DNA of 64,000 nt from Hypericum androsaemum (GCA_963995505.1 OZ023194.1:15930428-15994427), one strand, 5' to 3'; counted from the first letter of the stretch, positions 11,277 through 21,560 are shown. The notes: generated by a model not told the origin, from the letters alone. Made by a program: numbers and translations.

Positions 11277-11784
11277 CTAAGATGCTGTCATCCAGGATTG
11301 GGAAACCATTCCAGAAAGGAAAGGTCGGATGGGCTGGCTCATCCTCAGAGTAGAGGTACCAAAAGTGGTCGATCGCCAAGGTAGACAGGAAATCCTAGTC
11401 CCACAACCACTCATCGTTTGGAGAGTGGAGACCACAGACCCAGTTACCACACCTACAAATAATGGTGGTGGTATAGAAGAAGCGGGTGTTACAATCACCA
11501 TCAGCAATCTACTGTTCTGTGGACTTCTGTATCCAAATGGGCACCTCCTGATCAAGAATAACTTCCAGCTCTGCACGCAGTTTCTCCTCAAGGCGGAGGA
11601 GTCCCCACGTAGCACTAGCATCTAGTGACCTCTGGATACCATCCAGCCGGGCAATGCACCTATCCTTACAGTGAAGGATATGTCTGAATACCTCCCAGTT
11701 CCACTGGCATAAAGCTAAGGTGAGGGACTCGAGTGCAATACTAACTAGGGATGGTCTCAGCCACTGGGCATCCAAAAAGGTCAT
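11277..11784 (-). pseudogene. LINE ORF2 linker between endonuclease and RT
   Basis: This stretch holds the helical linker typical of L1 ORF2: LALCQWNWEVFRHILHCKDR and IARLDGIQRSLD at 11,509-11,784, then QKSTEQ/DGDCNTRFFYTTT-like sequence in a shifted frame. It contains no catalytic residues. It is assigned by position and by resemblance to other plant L1 elements. Confidence 0.6.
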
Positions 11785-12560
11785 GAAGTTAGAGTGGAGC
11801 AGTCAGGTAGCCTGGAAACATAATGGTATCTCACTCCTGCTCCTCTCCTCCCTCGGGCTAAGGTCAAGGAGGAGCGGGGAGTGATTAGAGGCCATGCGTG
11901 GTTGGTGCCTGACAACCACCTTCGGCCAATCAATCTGCCAATCCCCATTATAAAGGCCACGATCAAGGCACTTAGAGATCCTAGTGGAGATCTCACGACC
12001 CCGAGTCCATATAAACCTTGGCCTCATAAAGCCAACGTCAATGAGACCTAGGGTATCAATGTACTCGGCAAATCGTATTTCGTGATCAATGAGGGCTCCC
12101 AAACCTCTCTGCCACTCATCAAGGACCCGGATATCATTGAAGTCACCTCCAAGAATCTAAGATACATTAATGGTGGCACTAAGGTTGATAAGTCTCTCCC
12201 ACATGCCTTGTCATTCAGTTGGTCTAGGACTAGCATACACAGCAGTAAGTTGGAAGGTCTTCTGGTGGTGGTTGGCACTCGCCTGAATAAACTAACTATC
12301 CCAAACTAGGATGGAGAGGTGCACTGAGGGTTCCGACCAGAGAAGCCAGATGCCACCACTACGCCCAGAAGCTTCAATGCGTTCCACGTTTGAGAAGCCC
12401 AGACATTGTCAAACCCCATCAGCTTTGCTCCCCGAGATTTGGGGTTGAAGAACAACAAGAATATTTGGGCGATGTTGTTGAATCAAACTTCTTGCAGAAA
12501 GCAAAAAATGGGGGCTCCCGGTACTGCAACAGTTCCAAAAAATAATAGAGGCGTCCGATA
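11781..12560 (-). pseudogene. LINE AP-type endonuclease, decayed
   Basis: From about 12,540 the minus strand reads WNCCSTGSPHFLLSARSL, RPNILVVLQPQISGSKAD, SGGIWLLWSEPSV, then LGGDFNDIRVLDEW (in shifted frames). It ends with FIWTRGREISTRISKCLDRG and ASNHSPLLLDL, where SNHSPL is the C-terminal catalytic histidine block. These are the landmarks of the APE-like endonuclease that nicks target DNA for LINE insertion. Several stops and shifts interrupt it. Confidence 0.8.
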
Positions 12561-12641
12561 TAATAAAGAGAAGCATGAAAAAGGAAACTGAACACTGAAG
12601 GTAAAAGTAAGAGAGAGCATAGCAAACAATAAGTCGGGGCG

Positions 12642-14338
12642 TTAAAAAACTAAGGCTGTCTGTCCAGCCTTAGACTCTAGCTCATAGACCTCCGAGCCCA
12701 ACTTCACAGGCTGGGCTGACTCGCTGATCTCCAATTTCATCGACAGAATTTGGTCTTCGCTGGTCCCCGGTGAGGCCTCACCATTCTGGGACGGCTCACG
12801 CTTGGGGGCCCAGAACTTGGATGCCTTCAGATTTTGGTCCATGCACAACAGCACATCAGCCTCTGATTGGAAAATATGATCCTTCTCGCAAGCTTCTGAA
12901 CTCGGCCCGGATGGATGGATTGTCCCAACCACATTAACAGACTGGGTTGAAGCCTGGTGCTCGAAGTTCAGGTAATACTCGATGGGCTTGGGCCCATTTT
13001 TTTGCCCACCTCGAGTCTGCTTTTTAGCTTTAAGAGGGGGCTCCTCTTCAGACATGGATCCACTCAACTGGGCCTCTGGGACTTTCCCAGTCTGGGCAGG
13101 TTTGGGCCTCACGTGGCCTTTATCCTTCCCTTTGGGCCCCACCAATTTTTGTTCAGCCTTGGTTCCCGAGGTAGAGCCTGGGCCCTTCCGTTTGTGTGTA
13201 GGATTAGTTTTGGCCTGAAAACCTGCAATAGATATGGCATTAATTAGATTCACAGTATTAGAAATATGAGAGAAAGGCGACAGAGTAGAGGCAGCCAAAG
13301 AAGTATCTAATTGAGGGTTCTGAGTCGTGGGGTAGGAGAGAGGCAGTGAAGTGCTTGGTCGGGAGGGGAAATCCTTAGACTGGGAGTTTCCCGTTGGAAG
13401 CGAGTCAAAGACCCGTGAGTTGCTGGGGCCCGCTGCCTCCTGAAGTGGTTCTTTTTTGGTGATGGCTGGGGAGTCGCGACTTTTGGTCGCCTACCTTGTA
13501 GCACTAGATTGGGAATTTTTTTTGTCCCCGGGGAGCCAAAGCATTGGGAGCGACTCCAGAAGGGTTTTCTTGATTGGACTGGCCTCTGGCTTCCTCCGAG
13601 CCTGAGAGTGGGGCGAAGCGGTTGTCGGTGCTAGTGCCTACTATTTCAGATAGAGGTGGTCTTCTCTGTCGGTGAGCCACCATCATCCAGGGGCCAAGGG
13701 TGGTGTCGGGGTCATCTGTAGGGTTTGGACTTATCTCAATCAGGCGCTGGTTTGTCGTGGGCTCCGTCTGGGCATAGGTTTTTGTTGCCCCGATTGATCG
13801 AAAGAGGCAAGCACCTCACCTGCCAGCTCTACGATGGACGAGCAGGGAGGCGTGAGACACGTCTCTTTCTGATGGCCGTAGCAGCCACAACGGAGGCAAA
13901 TTACGTGCAGTCCCTCGTATTTCACCTGAAGCCAGCGGTCATTAACATAGAGAATGTCGGCCAGCGGTTCATTCAGGTTGAGCTCAATGCAGATCCTGGC
14001 ATATCGATCGCGCTGGATTAGTAGGGTGTTATTATCGATTTGGACTGGTTCCCCGATGGTTGTGGCGATGGCTCGGAGGATCGAAGCTTCATAGAGGAAG
14101 AACGGGAGGCCAGAGATACGGACCCAGACCATAGTCGAGGTACAGGTGGCCGTATAGGGGTTAAAATCTGGGAACCATTTATGAACTTTCAAATAATTTT
14201 TGAGAACAGTCCAGGGTCCCTCAGTAAGCACATGGTCCCGATCAGTAGCAAGCTCAAATCGAACCAAGTAAAACCTGTTGATTAGGTCCAGGATTGTCAT
14301 TCGACCTTTTGGTTGCCAGATTGCACTGAAGAATACAG
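12642..14338 (-). pseudogene. LINE ORF1: DUF4283 and CCHC zinc knuckle
   Basis: The 186-codon piece at 13,740-14,300 reads LINRFYLVRFELATDRDHVL, GPWTVLKNYLKVHKW and VWVRISGLPFFLYE, the DUF4283 domain. It ends in the knuckle CLRCGCYGHQKETC (CX2CX4HX4C). Downstream, 12,642-13,686 is a hydrophilic Lys/Pro/Ser-rich tail in several frames. Upstream, VVKLLGQFVSYQTL (just right of 14,300, another frame) is the start of the domain. It is interrupted by the Copia insertion at 14,388/16,902. ORF1 proteins bind the element RNA. Confidence 0.8.
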
Positions 14339-14388
14339 GGTTTGGTAGCTCACAAATTGCCCAAGGAGTTTGACGACCATACAGTTAG

Positions 14389-14677
14389 TGTTATGAATTT
14401 AGCAACTAGAGAACAAAATGTGCAAAGAACACGGACGCAAGAGTTTAGTGTGGTTCAGCCTAGTGCCTACGTCCACGGTGAGAAAGGAGAACTTTTATTG
14501 ATGGATCCGAGTCACAAAGCTATATAAAAAATCTAGGGTAACATGTCTTTATATAGAGACAAACCATTGGTGTACAAGTAACCTATCTAGGTCGGATTAG
14601 GAGTCCAAAACCTAGTCAGAATAGAAATAGGAATAGGAATAGGAAATAAGTCTTTCCTATTTCTCGCCATCCCAACA
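14389..14677 (-). repeat. 3' LTR of gag-only Copia element
   Basis: 289 bp, starting TGTTATGAATTTAGC and ending CGCCATCCCAACA on the plus strand. It matches the right LTR but has fewer GGAATA units. Confidence 0.92.
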
Positions 14678-14690
14678 ATCTCCACCTTGG
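14678..14690 (-). other. Polypurine tract
   Basis: In element orientation the bases just before the 3' LTR read CCAAGGTGGAGAT, the purine-rich plus-strand primer common in plant Copia elements. Confidence 0.7.
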
Positions 14691-14955
14691 CGAGAAATTA
14701 TCTCGTGGAAGAATCATGAAGCTCCACCCGAACTTTAACAAACTCCACCTTGACAAAACACCGCCTCATAAAGAACTATGAGATCTTGCAAAACTAATCT
14801 GACTCCACCGACTCTATCTTGGACCGTAGATAACTGCATCAATAAGACCATCTCAACTTTCTCTTCACCTTTTGTTCAATCACTTGGAGCCAGCCCCCAA
14901 ACTCGAGCTTCTGAGCTTGCTTGGCCTATTCCCTCCAACTTTCATCGAACCCCAA

Positions 14956-16485
14956 CTAGTGAGTCCACTTTCTGAAGCAACCTTGCGACCAATAGACGGT
15001 ACCCTCTATTTTTTGATCAGCAATATGCTCTGCAACCTCGAACCGCTCTTCCGTTGGACCTTTTTGCCTCAAACTAATGCTACTCGCCATAGCAGACAAA
15101 GGGAAACCTTTTATTCTACTAAGTAGAACCCTCGACATGCCTCGAACTCTACTGTTCGGCCTTGAGTGAGATACCCGATTCACCCGTGGTGCTACCAACG
15201 GCTTCACATTCCCCATGCAAAACCTACCCAACACCTTTGACGTGCACGTCTCTTTAGACAACCATAGCGGGATAACTTTGTCTCCGCGAATCCCAACTCC
15301 ACTCAAACCATTCATGTCAAGCTTTCGCTCCATCACACAAGAGCTTTTCTCCCCTCTATCGGAACCCAACGATGTGACTCTACCTACAACCGTATTCCCC
15401 ACTAACCTATAGGTGTTCCTAGCATTACTTTCACCCTTCATCACCACCACAGCATCCTTCTCCACCTCTATTAGTCCGCCTACAATATTATAATTGTACC
15501 CACTATAATCCAAGGCTCCTAACGAGATCAAATTCCTCTCCAACTTCAGAACATGTCTAACACCATACAATTTTCTCTCAACACTATCCCACATCTTGAT
15601 TTGGGTATCACCTATGCCAGCAATTCTGCAAGTAGAACCATCACCCATAGTCACCATACCTGAATCAACGAACTTATAGGTGTCGAACCACCCTCTATTG
15701 GGCGTCATGTGGAAAGAGCAAGCGCTATCCAAAATCCAGAAATCAGAATGCTTTAAACTTGACAAAATAGAAAGAAGATCACCATCTGACCCGTCCAAAT
15801 GTGAGGCCAAATTCACGGAACCAGATCTTTTTTCCTCGCAATCCCGAGTTCTTTTTGGACAATCCTTCTTCACGTGCCCTTTTTCTCTGCACTCGAAGCA
15901 ATTTCCCTTGAACCTCCTTGACCACGATTTGGATCTCTTCCCGTCTTTTGCTCCACTACGATCACCATGGCTACCTCTCACAACTAACCCTTCCGCTTGT
16001 TCATCGCCAATTTTCCTTCTTTGATGAAACCCTATCAGAGCACTTGTGATATCTTCCAACACCAGGGACTCCTTCCCCCAAGTTAGAGTTGTAACCAAAT
16101 TTTTGTAGGAGCCAGGTAAAGAATTATTCAGCAGCAACAATTCCTTGTCTTCTTCCTCGAACTTCACATCAACCTTTCTCAAGTCGCTCACAAGTTGACT
16201 GAAACCATTAATGTGTTGGCTCAAATCTGAGCCTTCCTTCATCTTGAGTTTGTACAATCTTTGCTTAAGATAAAGCTTGTTCGACAAAGACTTAGACATA
16301 TACTTTGCCTCCAATTTCTTCCATACCTCAGCTGGTGACTCCTCATCCATGACGTGATACATCACATCATTCGCCAAGCATAAGCGAATTGTCGCCACCG
16401 TCTTGGCCCCCATCTCCTTCCACTCTTGCTCCTCCATCTTCTCGGGCTTCTTCTTCGAGAGCGCGATGACCATCCCTTGTTGCAC
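14956..16485 (-). CDS. Copia gag-protease polyprotein (truncated pol)
   Basis: An open frame of 509 codons. Residues about 20-150 are the gag capsid region (UBN2 type), for example EVWKKLEAKYMSKSLSNKLY. Residues 196-209 are the zinc knuckle CFECREKGHVKKDC, and residues 250-261 are the aspartic protease start WILDSACSFHMT (catalytic Asp at 253). After about residue 375 the sequence no longer resembles pol; integrase, RT and RNase H are gone. The natural start lies upstream at MTDGAKFALVKFDG (near 16,570), but a TGA at 16,498-16,500 interrupts the frame, so the listed start is internal. An intact 509-codon frame in an otherwise stripped element is notable. Confidence 0.85.
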   Translation of the reverse strand: MQQGMVIALSKKKPEKMEEQEWKEMGAKTVATIRLCLANDVMYHVMDEESPAEVWKKLEAKYMSKSLSNKLYLKQRLYKLKMKEGSDLSQHINGFSQLVSDLRKVDVKFEEEDKELLLLNNSLPGSYKNLVTTLTWGKESLVLEDITSALIGFHQRRKIGDEQAEGLVVRGSHGDRSGAKDGKRSKSWSRRFKGNCFECREKGHVKKDCPKRTRDCEEKRSGSVNLASHLDGSDGDLLSILSSLKHSDFWILDSACSFHMTPNRGWFDTYKFVDSGMVTMGDGSTCRIAGIGDTQIKMWDSVERKLYGVRHVLKLERNLISLGALDYSGYNYNIVGGLIEVEKDAVVVMKGESNARNTYRLVGNTVVGRVTSLGSDRGEKSSCVMERKLDMNGLSGVGIRGDKVIPLWLSKETCTSKVLGRFCMGNVKPLVAPRVNRVSHSRPNSRVRGMSRVLLSRIKGFPLSAMASSISLRQKGPTEERFEVAEHIADQKIEGTVYWSQGCFRKWTH

Positions 16486-16584
16486 GAGGAGATCCTGGAC
16501 TCACCTTTGTCGTAACCCAAAATTCAAAGAACCATCGAACTTCACAAGAGCAAACTTCGCGCCGTCCGTCATCCTCCAACCCAA

Positions 16585-16599
16585 GCTCTTGATACCAAT
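16585..16599 (-). other. Primer-binding site (initiator Met tRNA)
   Basis: Immediately inside the 5' LTR the minus strand reads TTGGTATCAAGAGC, matching the usual TGGTATCAGAGC of plant Copia elements with one extra A. Confidence 0.75.
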
Positions 16600-16901
16600 T
16601 GTTATGAATTCAGCAACTGGAGAACAAAATGCACAAAGAATATGGACGCAAGAATTTACGTGGTTCGGCCTAATGCCTACATCCACAGAGAGAAAAGAGA
16701 ACTTTTATTGATGAGTTTTTGAGTCACAAAGCCATATAAAAAACCTAGGGTTACATGTCTTTATATAGAGATAAATCCTTGGTGTACAAGTAACCTATCT
16801 AGGTCAGATTAGGAGTCCAAAACCTAGTCAGAATAGGAATAGGAATAGGAATAGGAATAGGAATAGGAAATAAATCTTTCCTATTTCTCGCCATCCCAAC
16901 A
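16600..16901 (-). repeat. 5' LTR of gag-only Copia element
   Basis: 302 bp. It is longer than its partner by extra GGAATA units (about 16,841-16,868), a replication-slippage difference. Scattered substitutions between the LTRs indicate an insertion that is not recent. Confidence 0.92.
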
Positions 16902-17559
16902 GTTAGTCCAACCCGCTGTCCACTCAGATATCGCTGACTGGTGGATCAGAGCCCTTGCAGTTGAAGAGGGCCAGCCCCTTTCTTACTTGCTCTTTCCTAG
17001 CAAGTAAGGGTTAGATCTTTCCTAAGTAAGGGTCAAGTAAAGGGTACCCAGAAAGGAAGGAAGCTTACTGATAGAGCAGCTGCTGCAAGTCCCAAACCCA
17101 GAAAAGCAAGCTAACGAACGAGTCGGAGCTCGAGTAATTAAAAAAGATGATAAAATAAATTAAAATAAAAAGGAGGGAGGACAGGGGCAGGGAATATTAA
17201 TTTTTCTTGGGAAGTGGAAGGGGGCAACTGGCGAGTGTGAGCGAACAAGGAAGAGAGTTGCGAGCTAAAGCTAAGCCTAAGCCTGTGTTGTGTAATGTTC
17301 GATGGACAAATCGCCTTTTTAAAACTAATTGAGTAATTAGGTCATACCTTCCAATTAACGCGTGTGTATTTATGTATTATAAGAGTTTTTTTTTACTTTA
17401 GGTCTCTAACCTTTCTTTTTTTTATTATTTTTGGAAAACTATAAATTATTTTACTTTATCCGGGAGTGGATTTGGTTTTAGATGTACAATCTATGCCAGG
17501 CCCATCCTGGAGCTGTTCTGGGCCATTAAATAAGTCTAAAATTGATCTGACGGATAATA
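16902..17559 (-). other. 5' remainder of the LINE and spacer
   Basis: 16,902-16,980 continues LINE ORF1 across the Copia insertion (minus-strand ALIHQSAISEWTAGWTN joins the VVKLLGQ block). Beyond about 17,000 it holds direct and inverted copies of CAAGTAAGGGT-type motifs. It then becomes AT-rich spacer with nothing recognised. Confidence 0.45.
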
Positions 17560-18013
17560 TTGAGGCGGGGTAATATAGTATTTTACTTCCTCTCACCTAT
17601 CTTGTCTCTCTCCTCCCTTATGCTATCTCTCTCTTCCTCCCATAAAAAAACTCACTCTCTCCCAATCCTAAACCGACCGCCGCCCCTCCTTCCCCTTAGT
17701 CTGGCGCCGTCGTCTCCTTCTTCTGAGTCCCCTCGCCAGCGCGGGAACCTGCAAAGCTCAACTCATACCGATTCGTGGTGTTCAACATTGGGCCGAGGAA
17801 CCTTTCTTCTCCTCCTCTATTTTTGCGTACGAGGAGGATGAGGAATCGAACGCTCAAGACGATGAAGGCTAGAGGTTTGAGAAGACGGCGTCAGTGGAGG
17901 GAATCTGGTGGATCGCTCTCGTCATTGCACCAGCTGTGAGCCTTAGGGGTTGGATCTGGTTGTGCTTCGCCGCGCTCGCCGTGGTACCTGCTGTTCGGGC
18001 CGAGGAACCGATT
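17560..18013 (+). other. Degraded coding-like segment, unidentified
   Basis: GC-richer than its surroundings and preceded by a TC-rich leader. One plus frame gives SIFAYEEDEESNAQDDEG, then, after a stop, EKTASVEGIWWIALVIAPAV and a second hydrophobic stretch, suggesting an acidic region followed by membrane segments. The phrase GGGCCGAGGAACC occurs twice (about 17,789 and 17,998). I do not recognise the family. At 18,014 TGTCACGACCC begins a different AT-rich sequence. Confidence 0.3.
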
Positions 18014-18469
18014 GTCACGACCCAAATCTGAGGTCGGTGACCGGCACTAGACTCTGACCCATTTCTTAAACGTAACGAGTCTAACCAGCCTCAATCATAT
18101 TTAAACTTTACAAAATTATCAGTTTCAAAAACAAAATAAAGTGCAATTATTTTTACATTGTCCCCAAAATCCAAATACATATTTTACGTATGTGAAAAAT
18201 ATTTTAAGATACAATTTGTGCTAGACTTAAAAATGCGAGAAAAAAGCAATAAAATGCAATAAGGCGAGAAAATGAAAGATGGTTAGTACTAATTTAGCAC
18301 TAATAAAAAAATATTAGTTATTATGATAGAGAGTTATTAAATTTTTATTCTCACACGTTCATTATTATTATTTAATGCAACTGATTAAGACATTTCTCTC
18401 TTTTTGATGCTTATGTACATTGTCGGTCACGCTCGTCTCTAAACAGTGACCAAGATGGTTAATGGGCAG

Positions 18470-18763
18470 CTAGAAGCACGTGTTTCGTAAGCTAGTTGAA
18501 CTAAAGATATAGGGATTTACCTTAGACGCGGTTAACAACAGCTGTAACAAGTTCAGTTGAACCCTGATCTTACTCAGATTCCCCATCGTAGTCAAATACT
18601 CTGTTTCAAGTTGGGAGCGTGATTTTTGGTAATCTTCAATATACCCTAGAAGCTTACTATTCAGCTGGTTCACTTTTTCTATCTCTTCCAAAGATGTCCA
18701 ACGGAGCCAGACTAACTCTTCGTCACAAAAAAGAAGGCATAGATCATATGACCTCCATATCAA
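18470..18763 (-). CDS. Coiled-coil exon, unidentified
   Basis: An open minus frame whose middle reads WTSLEEIEKVNQLNSKLL, YIEDYQKSRSQLETEYLT and TMGNLSKIRVQLNLLQ. The heptad-like hydrophobic spacing suggests a coiled coil. The frame is bordered by AT-rich sequence and may be one exon of a gene with the coiled-coil exon at 18,862-19,254, but no convincing joint was established. Function unknown. Confidence 0.35.
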   Translation of the reverse strand: MIWRSYDLCLLFCDEELVWLRWTSLEEIEKVNQLNSKLLGYIEDYQKSRSQLETEYLTTMGNLSKIRVQLNLLQLLLTASKVNPYIFSSTSLRNTCF

Positions 18764-19527
18764 TCAATAATTTCTCAGTCGGTTAGGATTCAAAATGAGA
18801 CTTTATCAATTTTACTAGATTAGAGTTCAGTTCATCATATATGGTGATTTTCAGAAAAATTTTAAGTAGTGACTGGAGTAACCACTGTTTTCCTCAAATT
18901 GTATTGTGCTTGTGCAGCACTAGCAACTTCCTCTTCCATCTCGCTTTGCCCAAGGATAGACTTTGCATCTTCAAGAGTTTCTAACATAGAGGAACATCGT
19001 GCTTGCTTGACAGGAGAAGGCCGGGAGTCTTCCTCAGCTTCATCCGAGCTTGCTTCTATTACATGAATGTCTGGTTGGGAGTCTTCCTCGTTTTCAGCCG
19101 AGCTCACTTTTATTACATGAATATTGTTGCGCGTCGGTGTAGGAAGCACATTAGCGTTCTCAGTTTCCTCAATATGCTTTCTCTTTTTGTCAAGTTCAAT
19201 TCTTTCATTTTCTATTTCCAGCCTTAACTCCTCCATTTTGTTCACCTTAGTCAAAGAATCTTTCTCCGCATGTTAATTAATGAGAGTTATTATAATGAGA
19301 AGACATGGTAACTAGTTGAGTGTGTATCTTACTAATTTTTATTTTCTTCATCTCGTAAATAACTCTATTAATGTTACTAATTTAGTGTATATCTTGCATT
19401 ATGTTGCACTTTGTTACATTTTGTTTACCATAGTCAAAGAATCTTTATCCAATTTTATGTTACTATTTTTTATCAACAAATACATAAATACTAAAAAAAT
19501 AATTTGTTTAGATTCAAATCACGTAAA
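18750..19527. repeat. Direct duplication, copy 1
   Basis: About 778 bp that recur at 19,798-20,576 with an offset of about 1049 bp. Matching landmarks include GACCTCCATATCAATCAATA at the left and GTAGTCAAAGAATCTTTATC-type sequence at the right. It contains the coding-like exon 18,862-19,254. Confidence 0.88.
18862..19254 (-). CDS. 130-codon coiled-coil/acidic protein exon
   Basis: Open frame: an N-terminal coil (MEELRLEIENERIELDKKR, KHIEETE), then two acidic repeats (VSSAENEEDSQPDIHVIE and ASSDEAEEDSRPSP), then SSMLETLEDAKSILGQSEME and a basic end QYNLRKT. The pattern of coil, acid patch, EDAK-helix and YNLR is faintly reminiscent of the C-terminal half of CRWN/NMCP nuclear-lamina-like proteins, but this is only a resemblance. 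A broken second copy lies at 19,831-20,303. The frame could be an exon (it is open upstream to HAEKDSLTKV). Function not assigned. Confidence 0.4.
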   Translation of the reverse strand: MTKVNKMEELRLEIENERIELDKKRKHIEETENANVLPTPTRNNIHVIKVSSAENEEDSQPDIHVIEASSDEAEEDSRPSPVKQARCSSMLETLEDAKSILGQSEMEEEVASAAQAQYNLRKTVVTPVTT

Positions 19528-19797
19528 TCTCGTCTTTTAGTGTTATTCAAATGCAACACTCTATTGAGATTTTTTTTACAACAAGACGACTATCACAATA
19601 ATCATTTGAACAGAATTTAGTGATGATGTAAAATGTATCAAATAAGCAAGTCTAGTAGAAGCTAGTATATTAAAATATTTTTCAAATTCGCAATGCAAAA
19701 TTTATGTAATTATTAAAAATATATCACTTCTTGCAAAAGTTGGGACTCGGAAATTTACTAATTTAGCACTAAAATTTTCAAAAAATATATTAATTAT

Positions 19798-20576
19798 GAC
19801 CTCCATATCAATCAATAATTTGTCAGTCAGTTAGGATTCAAAATGAGACTTTCTCAATTTTACTGGATTAGAGTTCAGTTCATCATATATAGAGATTTTC
19901 AAAAAAAAAATTGAAGTAGCGGCTGGAGTAACTTCTGTTTTCCTCAAATTGTATCGTCCTTGTGTAGCACCAGCAACTTCCTCTTCCATCTCGCTTTGCC
20001 CAAGGATAGACTTTGCATCTTCAAGAATTGCTAACATAGAGGAACGCGCGCTTGCTTGACAGGAGAAGGTCAGGAGTCTTCTTCAGCTCCATCCGAGCTT
20101 ACTTCTATTATATGAATGCGAGGTTGAGAGTCTTCCTCATTTCCAGCCGAGCTCACTTCTAATACATGAATGTCGTTGCGCATCGGTGTATGAAGCACAT
20201 TAGCAATCTCAGTTTCCTCAAGATACTTTCTCTTTTCGTCAAGTTTAATTCTTTCATTTTCTATTTCCAGCCTTAACTCCTTCATTTTGTTCACCGTAGT
20301 CAAAGAATCTTTCTCCGCGTGTTAATTAATGAGAGTTCTTATAATGAGAAGACATGGTAACTAGTTGAGTGTTTGTCTTACTAATTTATTTTCTTCATCT
20401 CGTAAATAACTCTATTGGTGTTACTAATTGAGTGTATATCTTGCATTCTGATGCACTTTTTTTTTTACATTTTGTTCACCGTAGTCAAAGAATCTTTATC
20501 CAATTTTATGTCACTAATTTTTATCAACAAATACGTAAATACTAAAAAAATACTTTGTTTATATTCAAATCACACA
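19798..20576. repeat. Direct duplication, copy 2
   Basis: Second copy of the 778-bp unit. The pair is separated by about 270 bp of AT-rich sequence. Copies differ by scattered substitutions and small indels. Confidence 0.88.
19831..20303 (-). pseudogene. Second, broken copy of the coiled-coil exon
   Basis: Corresponds to the frame at 18,862-19,254: MKELRLEIENERIKLDEKRK, then two acidic repeats, but the frame breaks after AEEDS near 20,070 and resumes as MLAILEDAKSILGQSEMEEE and RYNLRKT. Copy 1 is open where this copy is shifted. Confidence 0.6.
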
Positions 20577-20580
20577 AAAT

Positions 20581-20870
20581 TAAGAAAAGGCTAGTAAAAG
20601 CAACAAAAGGCAAGAAAATACAAGAAGGAAAGAAAAAGACAAAAAAAGGGAAGAAAAAGCAAGACGACAAGAAAATAAAAAAATTCAAGAAAGGGAAGAA
20701 AAGGCAAGAAAGCCAAGAAAGAGCAAGAAAAAGGCAAGAAAGGGCAACAAAAGGTAAAAGAAAGCAACAAAATACAACAAAGGGCAAGAAAAGGCAAAGA
20801 AATAATAATAAAATACAACAAAGGGCAACAAAAGGCAAAAACACAAGAAAATGCAAGAAAAGACAACTCG
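20581..20870. repeat. Purine-rich low-complexity tract
   Basis: About 290 bp of degenerate GGCAAGAAAA/GGCAACAAAA units. Plus-strand pyrimidines are nearly all C, with almost no T. Open frames across it (Lys-rich on plus, Phe/Leu-rich on minus) are composition artefacts. A shorter related tract lies at 21,465-21,560. Confidence 0.85.
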
Positions 20871-20974
20871 GGGACATATGTTCTCCCCTACCAAACCAAA
20901 AACAAGAAGACATGTGAATATCACACCACAGACGATGAAAGTTGTGCTCCAATGAGTATTAACTTCAACTTGTT

Positions 20975-21109
20975 AAAATATCTCATCACCTCTTGGTTCT
21001 CACGAATGTTCAGTTTTTGTTACCCTGGAGCCAATAAATCATTAATGTCTTCATTGTATATCTCCATATAAGACATCCTCAACAGAAATTCTCGATCCGC
21101 ATCCTTAAA
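20975..21109 (-). pseudogene. Kinesin-7 (CENP-E-like) motor-domain fragment
   Basis: Minus-strand translation reads FKDADREFLLRMSYMEIYNE, then DINDLLAPG, a stop, then QKLNIREN. REFLLRxSYMEIYNExINDLL is the hallmark of plant kinesin-7 motor domains, just before the loop that precedes the SSR switch. Only about 40 residues are present and a TAA (21,020-21,022) interrupts. It follows the Dof-like piece on the same strand, so this region may be an assembly of captured exons. Confidence 0.75.
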
Positions 21110-21119
21110 ATGCCACAAA

Positions 21120-21398
21120 TCAATCACACACAAAAAATTCTACAAACTGATTATTCAATATGATACATGCTGAGCCAAACAATACCAAACCAAAACCCCA
21201 AGAATCGTGGTCCATAGCAGCCATGCCAGCCCCCACCCTCCTCCGCTTGGCAGAGAAAGGTGTCGGGAGATACTCACGCTTGTGGCTCTTGGTCCAATGA
21301 TCCTTACATGCTTTACAAAAGTAGCGAGGCGTACATCCAGAGGTTTTGTAACTAAATACCAATTTGTCCTCTACGTAGCACTTTGTGCATTGTAGGGG
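21120..21398 (-). pseudogene. Dof-like zinc-finger fragment
   Basis: After an acceptor-like TTGCCAG, minus-strand codons read PLQCTKCYVEDKLVFSYKTS, then PRYFCKACKDHWTKS, then AKRRRVG. This follows the Dof pattern CxxC...PRYFCKxCxxxWTxG. The spacing between cysteine pairs (20) is one short of the usual 21, and the FCYYNN core is altered. Dof proteins bind AAAG sites. The tail (GAGMAAMDHDSWGF...) is not Dof-like and stops at 21,120. A divergent or decayed fragment is most likely. Confidence 0.6.
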
Positions 21399-21464
21399 CT
21401 GGCAAGGAACAAATAAAAAGATTCAAACAGAAGACAAATCAGCAGATTAGAGACGGATTATTAA

Positions 21465-21560
21465 GAAAAGGCAAAAAAAGACAAGAAAGAGGAAAGAAGT
21501 GGCAAGAAAAAGCAACAAAATGCAACAAAAAGTAAGAAAAAGCAAGAAAAGACAAGAAAA
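21465..21560. repeat. Purine-rich tract, second
   Basis: Repeats the GGCAAGAAAA-type units seen at 20,581-20,870; the two tracts flank the Dof/kinesin pieces. Confidence 0.7.

Larger units (their letters stand above)
14389..16901 (-). mobile_element. Non-autonomous Ty1-Copia element with gag-protease only
   Basis: Two direct LTRs (14,389-14,677 and 16,600-16,901), each TG...CA in outline, enclose 1.9 kb. The element is flanked by the 5-bp duplication GTTAG (14,384-14,388 and 16,902-16,906). Transcription runs right to left. A primer-binding site follows the right LTR and a polypurine tract precedes the left one. Only gag and protease are present; integrase, RT and RNase H are absent, so it would depend on enzymes in trans. 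It sits inside LINE ORF1. Confidence 0.92.
8144..17290 (-). mobile_element. Decayed near-full-length L1-type LINE, minus strand, split by a Copia element
   Basis: Reading the minus strand from right to left gives a 5' leader, ORF1 (DUF4283 plus zinc knuckle), then ORF2 with endonuclease, RT, zf-RVT and RNase H, the standard order for a plant L1 element with an RNase H tail. A T-run at about 8144-8150 may be the poly-A tail. The right boundary (5' end) is uncertain; 17,290 is a guess from composition. I found no target-site duplication. A 2.5-kb Copia element (14,389-16,901) sits in ORF1. Frameshifts and stops are scattered through ORF2. Confidence 0.8.

Noticed and set aside
20555..20952. Lys-rich plus frame and Phe/Leu-rich minus frames (membrane-like)
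   Set aside because: Created by a purine-rich low-complexity tract.
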